Source: Mucilaginibacter gossypiicola (GTDB lineage: Bacteria > Bacteroidota > Bacteroidia > Sphingobacteriales > Sphingobacteriaceae). From it: a stretch of DNA of 64,000 bases. The stretch is from the NCBI RefSeq assembly GCF_900110105.1, contig NZ_FOCL01000011.1:62001-126000 (forward strand), written 5' to 3'. Both the position numbers and the translations under genes were made by a program. The notes beneath the pieces are model-generated. The model saw only the letters and a list, made by a program, of their open reading frames with translations. It was not told the origin of the DNA and ran no database searches. The first letter of the stretch is position 1. Each line of letters starts with the position of its first letter. Of the stretch, positions 43,513 through 52,993 are shown in pieces.

Positions 43513-44994
43513 ATGAGTTTTTCGGAAAAGGGTAAACTTTCTGGCGACGATGTACATCTTACCCCTTTGATCAATGATCTGGATACGGGTATCTGGAAGT
43601 ATAATTTCAACACAAGGGAAGTAAAATGGTCGACAGGCTTTTATAAGGTATTGGATTTTCAGTTAAATGAAATTGAATGCAATGCCTATACTTTTTTTGA
43701 GCATTTACTTTACCATGGCGATAAACCGGCATTCCTTAACGCCATCAATAACCGGGTAGCTGAAAACGCCCCTCCGCTGCAATTACGCTTTTTAACAAAG
43801 AAAAACGGTTATCAGTGGTTTGAAACCACCATCAGGAAACAGGATAACGAGCATGGCTGTATAGCATACGGTTCGCTTGTAAACATCAACCGTTACAAGC
43901 ATAACGACTTGTTATCGGCGCATAACCAGGTTATCAATGATGACGCCTTTAAAACAGCACGCCTCGGAAGCTGGGAAATTAACGCTCAAAGTACCGACAC
44001 TATCCAGCTATCAACACAGGTATATGATTTATTTGATCTTCAGAATCAATTAAACCTTAGTGTTGAGGAGTTTATTAGTTTTTTTGAGCCTCCGTACCGG
44101 CCTGTTTTACAAGATGCCATTAACCTTACCCTTGAGCACAGCCGGCCTTTTGATATCGATTTGCTTTTACGCTCGGCCAAAAACAATATGTTATGGTTAA
44201 AGGTAAAGGCCGTACCGGTAATTAATCATTTCGGCAAGTGCACCTCTGTTAAAGGCATTGTACAGGATATTGACAGCGAAAAAAGAAAATTACTAAAGCT
44301 TGAACAGTCAATAAATTTACTGACCGATCAAAACCGCCGTTTACAAAACTTCGCGTACATAGTATCCCATAACCTTCGTTCGCATACAGGCAATCTTCAG
44401 TTTATGGTAAACCTGTTTGAACAAACTGAAACAAGTGAAGAAAGGGAGGAAATCTTTTCGCACATAAAAACTATCAGCGACAGCCTGGACCTTACCATCG
44501 AACATATTAACGAGATAGTTAAGATCCAAACAGAAATAACCAAAGAGCGGAAAATGGTTGAATTAGAGCCGATGTTCAAAAATATCTGCTCTGCATTAAA
44601 GAATAACATTGAAGCCATAAACGCCCGCATTGAAGGCAATTTTACGCAATGCCCCGAGATTAGCTACATCCCGGCCTACATGGAAAGTATTTTACAAAAC
44701 CTGCTCACCAACTCGTTAAAATACAGCCATCCCGACAGGCAGCCTGTTATAAAATGCTATACTTTAACGGAAGGAAATCATATCTATTTGATTTTTGAAG
44801 ATAATGGCCTCGGTATTGACCTTGAACGTTATGGGGATAAAATTTTTGGCATGTACAAAACATTTCACCAAAATACCGATGCTAAAGGCATAGGCCTGTT
44901 TATTACCCGCAACCAGATTGAAGCATTAGGCGGTAATATTAAAGTTGACAGTGCAGTAAATATTGGCACAAAATTTACTATCAGACTTGCATAA
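43513..44994 (+). CDS. PAS-domain sensor histidine kinase
   Basis: The 493-residue soluble kinase has two PAS domains (about 15-125 and 145-255), a HisKA domain with YIVSHNLRSHTGNL (phosphoacceptor H286) and a complete HATPase domain: N-box LQNLLTNSLKYSHPD, G1 FEDNGLGID and G2 GIGLFITRNQIEALGG. The SHNLRSH variant is typical of bacteroidetal PAS kinases. It lies 15 bp before a single-domain receiver, its probable partner. The ligand is unknown. Confidence 0.92.
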   Translation: MSFSEKGKLSGDDVHLTPLINDLDTGIWKYNFNTREVKWSTGFYKVLDFQLNEIECNAYTFFEHLLYHGDKPAFLNAINNRVAENAPPLQLRFLTKKNGYQWFETTIRKQDNEHGCIAYGSLVNINRYKHNDLLSAHNQVINDDAFKTARLGSWEINAQSTDTIQLSTQVYDLFDLQNQLNLSVEEFISFFEPPYRPVLQDAINLTLEHSRPFDIDLLLRSAKNNMLWLKVKAVPVINHFGKCTSVKGIVQDIDSEKRKLLKLEQSINLLTDQNRRLQNFAYIVSHNLRSHTGNLQFMVNLFEQTETSEEREEIFSHIKTISDSLDLTIEHINEIVKIQTEITKERKMVELEPMFKNICSALKNNIEAINARIEGNFTQCPEISYIPAYMESILQNLLTNSLKYSHPDRQPVIKCYTLTEGNHIYLIFEDNGLGIDLERYGDKIFGMYKTFHQNTDAKGIGLFITRNQIEALGGNIKVDSAVNIGTKFTIRLA

Positions 44995-45009
44995 TTAAAT
45001 TAACGAGAG

Positions 45010-45453
45010 ATGATTGCAGAGCGAGATCCAGTCAATACCTGGATTGTAGATGATGATAGTATTTATGTTTACGGCCTAAAAAAATTAATAGGTATAAAAG
45101 GAATAAATACCCGGCTAAGTCATTTTATTAACGGACAGGAAGCCTTAAATGCGCTAAATAACGCAAACGACGACCACGTGTTGCCCGATATCATATTACT
45201 GGATATTAATATGCCCATAATGGATGGGTGGGAGTTCATGAATGAATTTGCGAAATTAAAGCCACAAATGGGGAAAAACATCACTGTTTACATCATGAGT
45301 CCCTCGCTTGATCTCAATGACATTCACCGGGCTAAAAATATTTCTGAAATTACTGACTATATTTTCAAGCCGGTAAAACCCAACCATCTTACAGAAATTT
45401 TTGATCAAACTATTCGGCAGGCAAATGAAAACATAATGAAATACGGAACATAA
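45010..45453 (+). CDS. Single-domain response regulator
   Basis: The 147-residue protein is a CheY-like receiver only: acidic cluster DDD (14-16), phosphoacceptor D65 (ILLDINMP), S101 in MSPS in place of the usual T/S, and K121 (FKPVKP). It has no output domain, so it probably acts by protein contact. It is the cognate partner of the PAS kinase immediately upstream. Confidence 0.93.
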   Translation: MIAERDPVNTWIVDDDSIYVYGLKKLIGIKGINTRLSHFINGQEALNALNNANDDHVLPDIILLDINMPIMDGWEFMNEFAKLKPQMGKNITVYIMSPSLDLNDIHRAKNISEITDYIFKPVKPNHLTEIFDQTIRQANENIMKYGT

Positions 45454-45475
45454 TAAATGCTCCGTATTTCTTTTA
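45439..45475 (+). terminator. Terminator overlapping the receiver stop codon
   Basis: AAATACGGA (45439-45447) and TCCGTATTT (45461-45469) form a 9-bp stem, followed by CTTTTATT. The stem overlaps the last codons. Confidence 0.75.
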
Positions 45476-45519
45476 TTGCTTAACTAAAACCGATGTGGAT
45501 ATAAAGTTAGGGGCAATAA

Positions 45520-46500
45520 TTATTCTATATAGCTTTCCAGTATCTTAAAGCCACCAGTTGTTTCCAGCTCAATTTTATCAATACTTTTTGGCAACAGGAT
45601 ACATTCGCCCATTTTAACGGCGTATGCTTCATTGTTATACTTTACAGTATATCCACCCTCAACACAAACATGGATCACAAATGAATCAAGTGCCGAATAA
45701 TCCTTCGATGTACTTTCATCAAAATCAAGCACATTAGTTGTAAAGTACGGGCAGGTAACCAGCTTTACGGTTTCATTTTCCTTAGGCTCATATAACGTTT
45801 TGTATTCGGAATAATGCTTATAATCGATAGCAGCAAGCGCTTCCTCAGTATGCAATTCACGTTTGTTACCTTTATCATCAACGCGGTCAAAATCGTAAAT
45901 ACGGTAAGTGATATCAGATGTTTGCTGAATTTCGGCAATCAGTAAACCTTTACCTATTGTATGTACCCTGCCTGCAGGCAAAAAGAAAACATCATCAGCA
46001 ACTGCTTCTTCCCTGTTCAGGATATCCATGATATGGCCGCTGTTTAAAGCGTCTACATATTTTTGCTCGGTCATTTCCTGATTAAAACCGGTAATCAATG
46101 TCGAACCCTTATCAGCTTCAATAATATACCACATTTCGGTTTTACCAAATGAGTTATGGCGCTCTTTCGCCAGTTTATCATCAGGATGTACCTGAACAGA
46201 AAGATCATCGTTGGCATCAATAAACTTCACCAATAAAGGAAAAATATTACCGAAGTGATCATAAACCTTTTTACCAACCAGTTCATCTTTGTACTGCTCC
46301 AGTAAATCAGCTAATGATTCACCTTCAAGGGCCCCTGAAGCAACAACCGAAACATCAGATTTTACACCTGATATTTCCCAGGTTTCGCCGCAGTTTGGTA
46401 AAGCGCCAAAATCTTTATGCAAATAGGTTTTGATCTTTTGACCACCCCATATCTTGTCTTTATAAATGGTTTTAAATTTTAATGGATATAATGCCGACAT
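45520..46500 (-). CDS. manA: Class I mannose-6-phosphate isomerase
   Basis: The 326-residue cupin enzyme interconverts mannose 6-phosphate and fructose 6-phosphate. Zinc ligands are visible: Q103 and H105 (VQVHPDD), E122 (KTEMWYI) and H180 (GRVHTIG). The length matches the short Bacillus-like type rather than E. coli ManA. It stands alone. Confidence 0.93.
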   Translation of the reverse strand: MSALYPLKFKTIYKDKIWGGQKIKTYLHKDFGALPNCGETWEISGVKSDVSVVASGALEGESLADLLEQYKDELVGKKVYDHFGNIFPLLVKFIDANDDLSVQVHPDDKLAKERHNSFGKTEMWYIIEADKGSTLITGFNQEMTEQKYVDALNSGHIMDILNREEAVADDVFFLPAGRVHTIGKGLLIAEIQQTSDITYRIYDFDRVDDKGNKRELHTEEALAAIDYKHYSEYKTLYEPKENETVKLVTCPYFTTNVLDFDESTSKDYSALDSFVIHVCVEGGYTVKYNNEAYAVKMGECILLPKSIDKIELETTGGFKILESYIE

Positions 46501-46584
46501 AGTGTTTATGTATTTTGCCTGCTAAGTTAGGAGTTAAATGTTTAATTGAAAATGCTAAATTGATTTACTTAATATGTTGTATAA

Positions 46585-46613
46585 CAAAAAAGCCCATGCT
46601 AATGCACGGGCTT
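46585..46613 (-). terminator. Terminator of icd
   Basis: On the minus strand AAGCCCGTGC pairs with GCATGGGCTT (one G-T position), followed by T5 and G. It lies 24 bp past the icd stop. Confidence 0.8.
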
Positions 46614-46636
46614 CTTCATATTAAGCAGTCTGAAAA

Positions 46637-47866
46637 TTACTTACCTAAGCGTTTTTTCAGGTTCTCGTCAATTGCAGCTAAAAACTCTTCAGTGTACAGG
46701 TAATCGGTACCGTGCTCTACTTTAGGTTTAATAGTAATGGCCAAATCTTTGGTCATTTTTCCGCTTTCAACAGTTTCGATACAAACTTCTTCCAAAGCTT
46801 TACAGAAATCGATCAACTCCTGGTTTTTATCCAGGATACCACGGAACTCTAAACCTCTTGTCCATGCAAAGATAGATGCAATTGGGTTAGTTGATGTTGG
46901 TTTACCAGCCTGGTGATCACGATAGTGACGGGTTACTGTACCGTGGGCAGCTTCTGCTTCCATTACAGTACCATCTGGAGTAACCAGGGTTGAAGTCATT
47001 AAACCTAATGAGCCAAAGCCTTGTGCTACTGTATCTGACTGTACGTCGCCGTCATAGTTTTTACAAGCCCAAACAAAGTTACCGTTCCATTTAAGGGCCG
47101 ATGCAACCATGTCATCAATTAAGCGGTGCTCATAAGTGATACCGGCTGCTTCAAATTTTTGCTTGTAATCATTTTGATAGATCTCTTCAAAAATGTCTTT
47201 GAAGCGGCCATCATATTTTTTAAGGATTGTATTTTTAGTTGAAAGGTATAAAGGCCAGCCTTTCATTAAAGCCTGGTTAAAGCAGGCATGCGCAAACCCT
47301 CTGATAGATTCATCGGTATTGTACATAGTTAATGCAACACCATCACCTTTAAAGTTAAATACTTCATACGATTGCTCAGGGCCGCCATCTTCAGGAGTAA
47401 ACTTAACAGTAAGTTTACCTTTACCTTTGGTTAAGAAATCGGTAGCACGGTACTGATCGCCAAAAGCATGACGACCGATACAGATAGGAGCTGTCCAGTT
47501 AGGTACCAAACGAGGTACATTTGACATTACAATTGGCTCGCGAAAAACAGTACCATCCAGGATGTTACGGATAGTGCCGTTTGGTGATTTCCACATTTGT
47601 TTTAACCCAAACTCAGCAACCCTTGCTTCATCTGGAGTAATAGTAGCGCATTTAATACCAACGCCGTATTGTTTAATAGCGTTAGCTGCGTCGATAGTTA
47701 CCTGATCGTCGGTTTGGTCGCGGTACTCGATACCCAAGTCATAGTATTTGATATCAAGATCAAGGTACGGGGTAATCAATTTGTCTTTGATGAATTTCCA
47801 GATAATTCGGGTCATTTCATCGCCATCCAGTTCAACTACCGGATTCTCTACTTTTATTTTTGACAT
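46637..47866 (-). CDS. icd: NADP-dependent isocitrate dehydrogenase (eukaryote-like type)
   Basis: The 409-residue TCA-cycle enzyme decarboxylates isocitrate to 2-oxoglutarate. It belongs to the eukaryote-like IDP subgroup: VVELDGDEMTRIIWKFIKDK (10-29), NGTIRNILDGTVFREPI, CKNYDGDVQSDTVAQGFGSL and MEAEAAHGTVTRHYR near the cofactor site. ATG at 47866 (MSKIKVENPVVELDGDE) fits the family start; a 58-codon upstream extension of the frame is non-conserved AT-rich sequence. Confidence 0.95.
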   Translation of the reverse strand: MSKIKVENPVVELDGDEMTRIIWKFIKDKLITPYLDLDIKYYDLGIEYRDQTDDQVTIDAANAIKQYGVGIKCATITPDEARVAEFGLKQMWKSPNGTIRNILDGTVFREPIVMSNVPRLVPNWTAPICIGRHAFGDQYRATDFLTKGKGKLTVKFTPEDGGPEQSYEVFNFKGDGVALTMYNTDESIRGFAHACFNQALMKGWPLYLSTKNTILKKYDGRFKDIFEEIYQNDYKQKFEAAGITYEHRLIDDMVASALKWNGNFVWACKNYDGDVQSDTVAQGFGSLGLMTSTLVTPDGTVMEAEAAHGTVTRHYRDHQAGKPTSTNPIASIFAWTRGLEFRGILDKNQELIDFCKALEEVCIETVESGKMTKDLAITIKPKVEHGTDYLYTEEFLAAIDENLKKRLGK

Positions 47867-48076
47867 GCCTGATGTGGTTTTTGTTATACAAACGGCCCAA
47901 ATATATAAAATTGACTTTATCAATTTTATCAAATAGTGCAATGAAAAATCACACGTTTCGTTATTATGACAATTATTAGCGCCGATATTGTTGTTTTTAT
48001 AAAGTTTGGTGCTATTTTTACTAAATAAAACGCTTACCATAAAACAAACTCCTTTCAGCCGGAGTTATCGTTCATT

Positions 48077-48787
48077 ATGATAAAACTCATACTAAAACCC
48101 TCCATTATAATCCTGTTGTGTTCTGTATCATTTTTAGCAAAAGCTCAGATAGGGTTTGATTACGCCCAATATGATGTCGGTTTTGCAGCAGGTATCAACC
48201 AGGCCAGTTCGGTCGACGTACAAACTTTAAAAACAACCCCTTCTATAAATCTCAACTTTACTTACAACCAAAGCCCCTTTTTAAATTATATAGTTAATTT
48301 AGAAGTAGGCCGGTTAAAGGGAGGCTCGCCCAATACCGCTACACAAAGGCAGTTTGAAAATCATTTCAGCGCTTACTCATTCAAGGTACAGGTACAGGCC
48401 GGCGAGTTAATTGACTATTCGAAAAGTGCGATAGCCAATGCCTTTAAAAACCTTTACCTATCCTCAGGCTTAGGACTTATCAATAATAATATTGTGTACA
48501 GAACAGACGATGCCCTTTTATTGGAGCATGACCAGGTATTGCCCTTTGAACCTAAAACAAATGAAATTTTTATACCTGTAAGGTTAGGTTATGAGTTTAA
48601 GTTTTTTAACAGCTACAACCAACCCTCTGTTAAAATTGATCTGGGTTATCAATATAATTTTATTATGGGCGACAATTTGGACGGTTATGTTGCCGGCGCT
48701 CATAACGACGCATATTCACAAATTACATTAGGCTTTAAATTTGCCATTGGCGGTGTTACTTCGTACCGAAAACAGATCCATTATTAA
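48077..48787 (+). CDS. Outer-membrane beta-barrel protein
   Basis: The 236-residue protein has a signal peptide (1-23, ending AKAQ) and alternating beta-strands ending in an aromatic-rich segment (SQITLGFKFAIGGVTSY), consistent with an OmpA-like or PorT-like barrel of 8-10 strands. Its function is unknown. It is divergent from icd across 210 bp. Confidence 0.75.
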   Translation: MIKLILKPSIIILLCSVSFLAKAQIGFDYAQYDVGFAAGINQASSVDVQTLKTTPSINLNFTYNQSPFLNYIVNLEVGRLKGGSPNTATQRQFENHFSAYSFKVQVQAGELIDYSKSAIANAFKNLYLSSGLGLINNNIVYRTDDALLLEHDQVLPFEPKTNEIFIPVRLGYEFKFFNSYNQPSVKIDLGYQYNFIMGDNLDGYVAGAHNDAYSQITLGFKFAIGGVTSYRKQIHY

Positions 48788-48874
48788 GCTTGGAGTAAAA
48801 ATCTTTTTTTTAATTTGATTTGCTTTTTGGCAGGGTTTTTACTGTGTATATTTATATTATAAAAACACAGACCT

Positions 48875-49309
48875 ATGAACAACGATCAAATAGACGACGC
48901 AGGTTTCAATGACGATCTCCCCGATCGCGACGAAACGCTGAAAGACGAATTGGGAGAAACCGTCGATACAGAAGATCTGAGCTACAACTCCGATGATAAC
49001 AGCTACGAATACGACGTTAAGAGCGATGACCCCGATTATGACCATCCCGATCCGTATCATACCACAGCAAAAAACGGCGAGGATTTTAACTCCACTTATG
49101 ATGAAGCAAATCCCTATGACGTTGACGGCGAATTTGATGAAGACCGTTCGCTTGAAACCGATGTAGATGAATTAGGAATGCACATTGATAACGGAGAAAG
49201 TGTTGAGGTTGACCCTGTTGATGCTGCCTTATCCCATACGCCCGAAGATGACCGGGATGACCTTGACGAAGAAGGATACCCCAAAAACGACAGAACTCCT
49301 TTGAAATAG
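48875..49309 (+). CDS. Highly acidic, probably disordered protein
   Basis: More than a third of the 144 residues are Asp or Glu, with repeated DxxDYDHPDPY, ANPYDVDGEFDED and LSHTPEDDRDDLDEEGYP segments and very few hydrophobic positions. No signal peptide or known domain is seen. Such low-complexity acidic proteins recur in Sphingobacteriaceae without known role. The ATG-to-stop frame with regular codon use supports a real gene. Confidence 0.7.
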   Translation: MNNDQIDDAGFNDDLPDRDETLKDELGETVDTEDLSYNSDDNSYEYDVKSDDPDYDHPDPYHTTAKNGEDFNSTYDEANPYDVDGEFDEDRSLETDVDELGMHIDNGESVEVDPVDAALSHTPEDDRDDLDEEGYPKNDRTPLK

Positions 49310-49359
49310 CACATTAAATGCTGGGCTATTAAGCATATAGCTCAGCGTTTAAGCCAACT

Positions 49360-51147
49360 TTAATCAAAATCAAGGTTAAACCTATTTTTTAACTCCAGCA
49401 ATTCAGGGTTGCGCGCCGCCATGTGCTGAAATTTTTCGGGCGCGGTGTAAGGCTTGCGCACTACTTTTAGTTCGTCAACACGGGCATTTACGTCAATAGT
49501 AAAATTTTTGAGTGCACTGCGCAAGTAATTGAGCATAATGGGCTTTTCATCCCTGAAAATGTTTTCCTGCACCATGTTACCAACTATTACCTCAAAAACA
49601 TAAGGCTTCAGCATGCGTGGCGCACCGGTTGTAAGTACGGTTAGCAAAGTTTTTTTACCTTCCTTTTTTGCAAATGCGGCAAAATCGCTCCAGCATTGCA
49701 AAAAGGCATCCATGGTAAAATCCTCTTTATCCTCGCCCTTTAAATACGGATCTTCTTCTTCAAGTATGGCTTCCTTCGTTTTGATCTCGCCGGTTAACGA
49801 GGGAGTGAGCGTGCTTCCTAAAGGCATTGCAATCTTAGGTTTTGCGGCCGTTGCGCTCTCTTTGGGCTGTGCAGAAGGTATTACAGGCTCTTTTGCAGGA
49901 GCATTATATATGGGCGTAGCTTCACTTACCATGGACACCGCCGGACTTGCTGGCGCACCATTAGCAGGTGTTACTGCTGAGGTATCAGGTTTTTTTTTTA
50001 ATCCCCCGTCGGTAGCGGGCGTTACTGTTAGCGGTGTGGTTGCCAGGTTAAATACCGATGGCAGATGGCACATCTTGAGTAACGCTAACTCAACCTGCAG
50101 CCTTTGGTTTTTGCTGAGCTTATAACTGATATCGCACTGGTTGGCGATATTCATAGCCGAGAGTAAGAAGGAAACCGATGCCTGCTGCGATTGCTGCAGG
50201 TATTTTGTCTTGATGCCTTCGCTTACCTCAAGCAATTTTAGTGTTGATTGATCTTTTCCAACTAACAGGTTCCGGAAATGTTCGGAAAGACCGGCTATAA
50301 AATGAGCGCCGTCAAACCCGCGCGAAAGGATCTCATCAAAAAACACCAATACTTTTGCGGTATCCTCTTTAAGCAGGCTTTCGGTTATATTAAAATAGTA
50401 ATCGTAATCAAGTATGTTCAGGTTATCGATAACCGAACGATAAGTGACTTTGCCACCGGAAAAGCTTACGATCTGGTCAAACATGGAAAGCGCGTCGCGC
50501 AAACCTCCGTCGGCTTTCTGTGCAATAATGTGCAAGCCATCCGGCTCATAACTGATATTCTCCTTGCCGGCAATTGAAGCCAGGTGTCCCGCCATATCCT
50601 CAACCCTGATGCGGTTAAAATCAAAGATCTGGCAACGGGATAGAATAGTTGGAAGAATTTTATGTTTTTCGGTGGTGGCCAGTATGAATATAGCGTAATG
50701 AGGCGGCTCCTCAAGCGTTTTCAGGAACGCGTTAAAAGCGGCCTGCGACAGCATGTGCACCTCATCAATAATATAAACCTTGTAGCGTGCTGCCTGCGGC
50801 GGAATCCGCACCTGCTCAATCAAACTGCGGATATCATCAACCGAGTTGTTGGATGCAGCATCAAGTTCATGAACGTTAAAAGAATTCCCATTTTCAAAGG
50901 CCTTACATGACGCACACTCGCCGCAGGCCTCACCATTAGGCTGCAAATTGGTGCAGTTAATGGTTTTAGCCAGAATACGGGCACAGGTAGTTTTGCCCAC
51001 ACCACGCGGACCACAGAACAAAAATGCCTGTGCCAGCTGGTTATTTTTTATAGCGTTTTTGAGCGTATTGGTTATATGTTGCTGACCAACAACGGTTTCA
51101 AAAGTAGCCGGGCGATACTTACGGGCCGAAACAATGAAATTATCCAC
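49360..51147 (-). CDS. dnaX: DNA polymerase III gamma/tau subunit
   Basis: The 595-residue clamp-loader ATPase has Walker A GPRGVGKT (46-53), a zinc site with C65, C75, C78 and C81, Walker B DEVHML (about 127-132) and sensor 1 ATTEKHKILPTILSRC. A Pro/Ala/Thr-rich linker (about 370-450) leads to a tau-like C-terminal domain (about 470-595). No slippery A-run with a nearby stop was noticed that would make a shorter gamma form. Confidence 0.95.
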   Translation of the reverse strand: MDNFIVSARKYRPATFETVVGQQHITNTLKNAIKNNQLAQAFLFCGPRGVGKTTCARILAKTINCTNLQPNGEACGECASCKAFENGNSFNVHELDAASNNSVDDIRSLIEQVRIPPQAARYKVYIIDEVHMLSQAAFNAFLKTLEEPPHYAIFILATTEKHKILPTILSRCQIFDFNRIRVEDMAGHLASIAGKENISYEPDGLHIIAQKADGGLRDALSMFDQIVSFSGGKVTYRSVIDNLNILDYDYYFNITESLLKEDTAKVLVFFDEILSRGFDGAHFIAGLSEHFRNLLVGKDQSTLKLLEVSEGIKTKYLQQSQQASVSFLLSAMNIANQCDISYKLSKNQRLQVELALLKMCHLPSVFNLATTPLTVTPATDGGLKKKPDTSAVTPANGAPASPAVSMVSEATPIYNAPAKEPVIPSAQPKESATAAKPKIAMPLGSTLTPSLTGEIKTKEAILEEEDPYLKGEDKEDFTMDAFLQCWSDFAAFAKKEGKKTLLTVLTTGAPRMLKPYVFEVIVGNMVQENIFRDEKPIMLNYLRSALKNFTIDVNARVDELKVVRKPYTAPEKFQHMAARNPELLELKNRFNLDFD

Positions 51148-51287
51148 AAGTGCTAAGGTAGTGAGAAATTAGATTTGGTGAAAGGGGGCTTTTGCTAAAA
51201 TTTTACACATTAGCAGTACTCATATGATAAAAACAACATTACCAATTGATTTCGCCGCATCAAAATAAACCCGCACACACTAATTTT

Positions 51288-51524
51288 CTAAAAATCGTCA
51301 TCGGGCAAATGATCATCATCTTCAGGATCGGGCTCACCCAAGTCATCATCAACCTGTATTTCATGCAGGTCTTCCTTATCATCAAGTATATCGTCAAAAT
51401 CCTCATCTTCCTGGTCGCCCCAATCACCTTCAAGCGGATCATCCCCGCCGCCGTACATCAGGATCTCATCAAATGAAAGCACTTTTGAGTTTTCTACACC
51501 GGTTAAGTCTGTCAGTAACTGCAT
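51288..51524 (-). CDS. Small acidic protein upstream of dnaX
   Basis: The 78-residue protein (start chosen at ATG 51524; a GTG at 51554 would add 10 residues) begins QLLTDLTGVENSKVLSFDEILMYGGG and continues as an Asp/Glu-rich tail with almost no basic residues. No family is recognised. It lies 140 bp upstream of dnaX on the same strand and is divergent from the rpsF operon. Confidence 0.65.
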   Translation of the reverse strand: MQLLTDLTGVENSKVLSFDEILMYGGGDDPLEGDWGDQEDEDFDDILDDKEDLHEIQVDDDLGEPDPEDDDHLPDDDF

Positions 51525-51612
51525 AGCTTTAAGTTTTTTAGGATAAAACGACACCCTTGGTGATAAGTTTTAAAAAAAAGCGTAAATAGTTATTAACCAA
51601 TATCAACATTGA

Positions 51613-51643
51613 TTTGAAATTCACAAAACTATTTGTACATTTG
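51613..51643 (+). promoter_or_regulatory. Consensus Bacteroidota promoter of the rpsF operon
   Basis: TTTG (51613-51616), a 19-bp spacer and TACATTTG (51636-51643) match the -33/-7 consensus exactly. The predicted leader is about 40 nt and contains a CCCG/CGGG mini-hairpin (51650-51663 region), a possible site for S6:S18 feedback (inference). Confidence 0.85.
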
Positions 51644-51685
51644 CAGCCCCGTTAATAGCGGGTAAATAATTAAAAATCAAGTATA

Positions 51686-52054
51686 ATGCAACAGTACGAA
51701 ATCGTGATCGTTCTAACCCCGTTGCTTTCAGAAGAAGTTGCTAAAGAGGCAAATGCCAAATTTAGCAAGATCTTAACTGATGGCGGAGCCGAAATTGTCC
51801 AGGAGGATAATTGGGGTTTGAGAAAATTAGCGTACCCTATCCAAAAGAAAACTACAGGGTACTATCACTTAACTGAATTTAAGGCTCCGGGTGAATTAAT
51901 TAACAAATTGGAGGTAGAGTTAAGGCGCGATGAGCGTGTATTGCGTTTCCTGACCATTGCTTTGGACAAACATGCCATTGCTTACAATGACAAAAAACGC
52001 AGCGGTGCTTTCAACAAAAAACCAGCAGCTAAAGCAGAGGAGGCAGCAAACTAA
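51686..52054 (+). CDS. rpsF: 30S ribosomal protein S6
   Basis: The 122-residue protein has the S6 fold pattern (MQQYEIVIVLTPLLSEE; EDNWGLRKLAYPIQKKTTGYYHL; ELRRDERVLRFLTIAL) and a short Lys/Ala-rich tail. It is first in the conserved rpsF-rpsR-rplI operon, whose products assemble in the ribosome. It overlaps rpsR by one base. Confidence 0.98.
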   Translation: MQQYEIVIVLTPLLSEEVAKEANAKFSKILTDGGAEIVQEDNWGLRKLAYPIQKKTTGYYHLTEFKAPGELINKLEVELRRDERVLRFLTIALDKHAIAYNDKKRSGAFNKKPAAKAEEAAN

Positions 52055-52317
52055 TGGCTAACGAACAAATTAAATACGTTACCGCTCCAAAAGTGGAGGA
52101 TAACCGTAAAAAATACTGCCGTTTCAAAAAGAACGGTATCAAGTATATCGATTACAAAGACGCAAACTTTTTATTAAAGTTCATTAACGATCAGGGTAAA
52201 GTATTACCACGTCGTTTAACTGGTACTTCATTAAAATTCCAGCGTAAAGTGGCTCAGGCTGTTAAACGCGCTCGTCACATCGGTTTATTACCTTACGTTA
52301 CAGATTCATTAAAATAA
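52054..52317 (+). CDS. rpsR: 30S ribosomal protein S18
   Basis: The 87-residue protein shows S18 signatures: KKYCRFKKNGIKYIDYKDA, then GKVLPRRLTGTSLKFQRKVAQAVKRARHIGLLPY (only partly quoted here by its ends GKVLPRRLTG and RHIGLLPY). It forms a heterodimer with S6. Its ATG shares the A of the rpsF stop codon. Confidence 0.98.
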   Translation: MANEQIKYVTAPKVEDNRKKYCRFKKNGIKYIDYKDANFLLKFINDQGKVLPRRLTGTSLKFQRKVAQAVKRARHIGLLPYVTDSLK

Positions 52318-52332
52318 TAGGAGATTTAAGAA

Positions 52333-52776
52333 ATGGAAGTTATTTTAAAACAAGATGTAAAAAACCTGGGTGATAAAGACGATATCGTAAATGTGAAACC
52401 AGGTTATGGCCGTAACTACCTTTTACCAAAAGGCTACGCCATATTAGCTACTGAAAGTGCACGTAAAGTTTTAGCTGAAAACCTTAAACAAGCTCAATTT
52501 AAGCAAGAGAAAATCCGTAAGGATGCCGATGCTATTGCAGCCCGTTTAGAAGGTGTTAAACTTAACATTGGTGCTAAGGCCGGCGAAACTGGCAAAATCT
52601 TCGGTGCTATCAACACTATCCAAATTGCTGATGCATTGAAAAAAGAAGGTTTTGACGTTGACCGTCGCCGTATCACTTTTGATCAGGAGCCAAAATTTGT
52701 TGGTGAGTATGTTGCCAACATCAACCTGCACAAAGAAGTTAAAGTTCAGGTTCCGTTTGAAGTAGTAGCGGAATAA
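52333..52776 (+). CDS. rplI: 50S ribosomal protein L9
   Basis: The 147-residue protein has the N-terminal L9 domain (MEVILKQDVKNLGDKDDIVN; KPGYGRNYLLPKGYAILAT) and the C-terminal domain separated by a long helix. It is last in the rpsF operon, 15 bp after rpsR, and is followed by a strong terminator. Confidence 0.98.
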   Translation: MEVILKQDVKNLGDKDDIVNVKPGYGRNYLLPKGYAILATESARKVLAENLKQAQFKQEKIRKDADAIAARLEGVKLNIGAKAGETGKIFGAINTIQIADALKKEGFDVDRRRITFDQEPKFVGEYVANINLHKEVKVQVPFEVVAE

Positions 52777-52822
52777 TTATATTTCGGAATTCGGAGTTTC
52801 AATTTCGGATTTTGAAAAACTA

Positions 52823-52860
52823 AAACAGGTGTTTTGTTAATTCAAAACACCTGTTTTTTT
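52823..52860 (+). terminator. Rho-independent terminator of the rpsF operon
   Basis: AAACAGGTGTTTTG (52823-52836) and CAAAACACCTGTTT (52843-52856) pair, followed by more T residues. Confidence 0.92.
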
Positions 52861-52993
52861 ATGATTAGAATTGAATAAAAACAAATCCGAAATCAAGAAT
52901 ATTTATTTCGGATTTATGGAAAAAATTTAGAATTTTAGAGGGTGTTTTGCCAAAGCAAAGCGCCCTCTCTTTTTATAAGGAAATATTATAGCA

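Noticed and set aside
47867..48040. 58-codon upstream extension of icd
   Set aside because: It is AT-rich, non-conserved sequence; the family begins at MSKIKVENP (47866).
49320..49346. GCTGGGCTAT/ATAGCTCAGC hairpin between the acidic protein gene and dnaX
   Set aside because: One mismatch and no T run; too weak to call a terminator.
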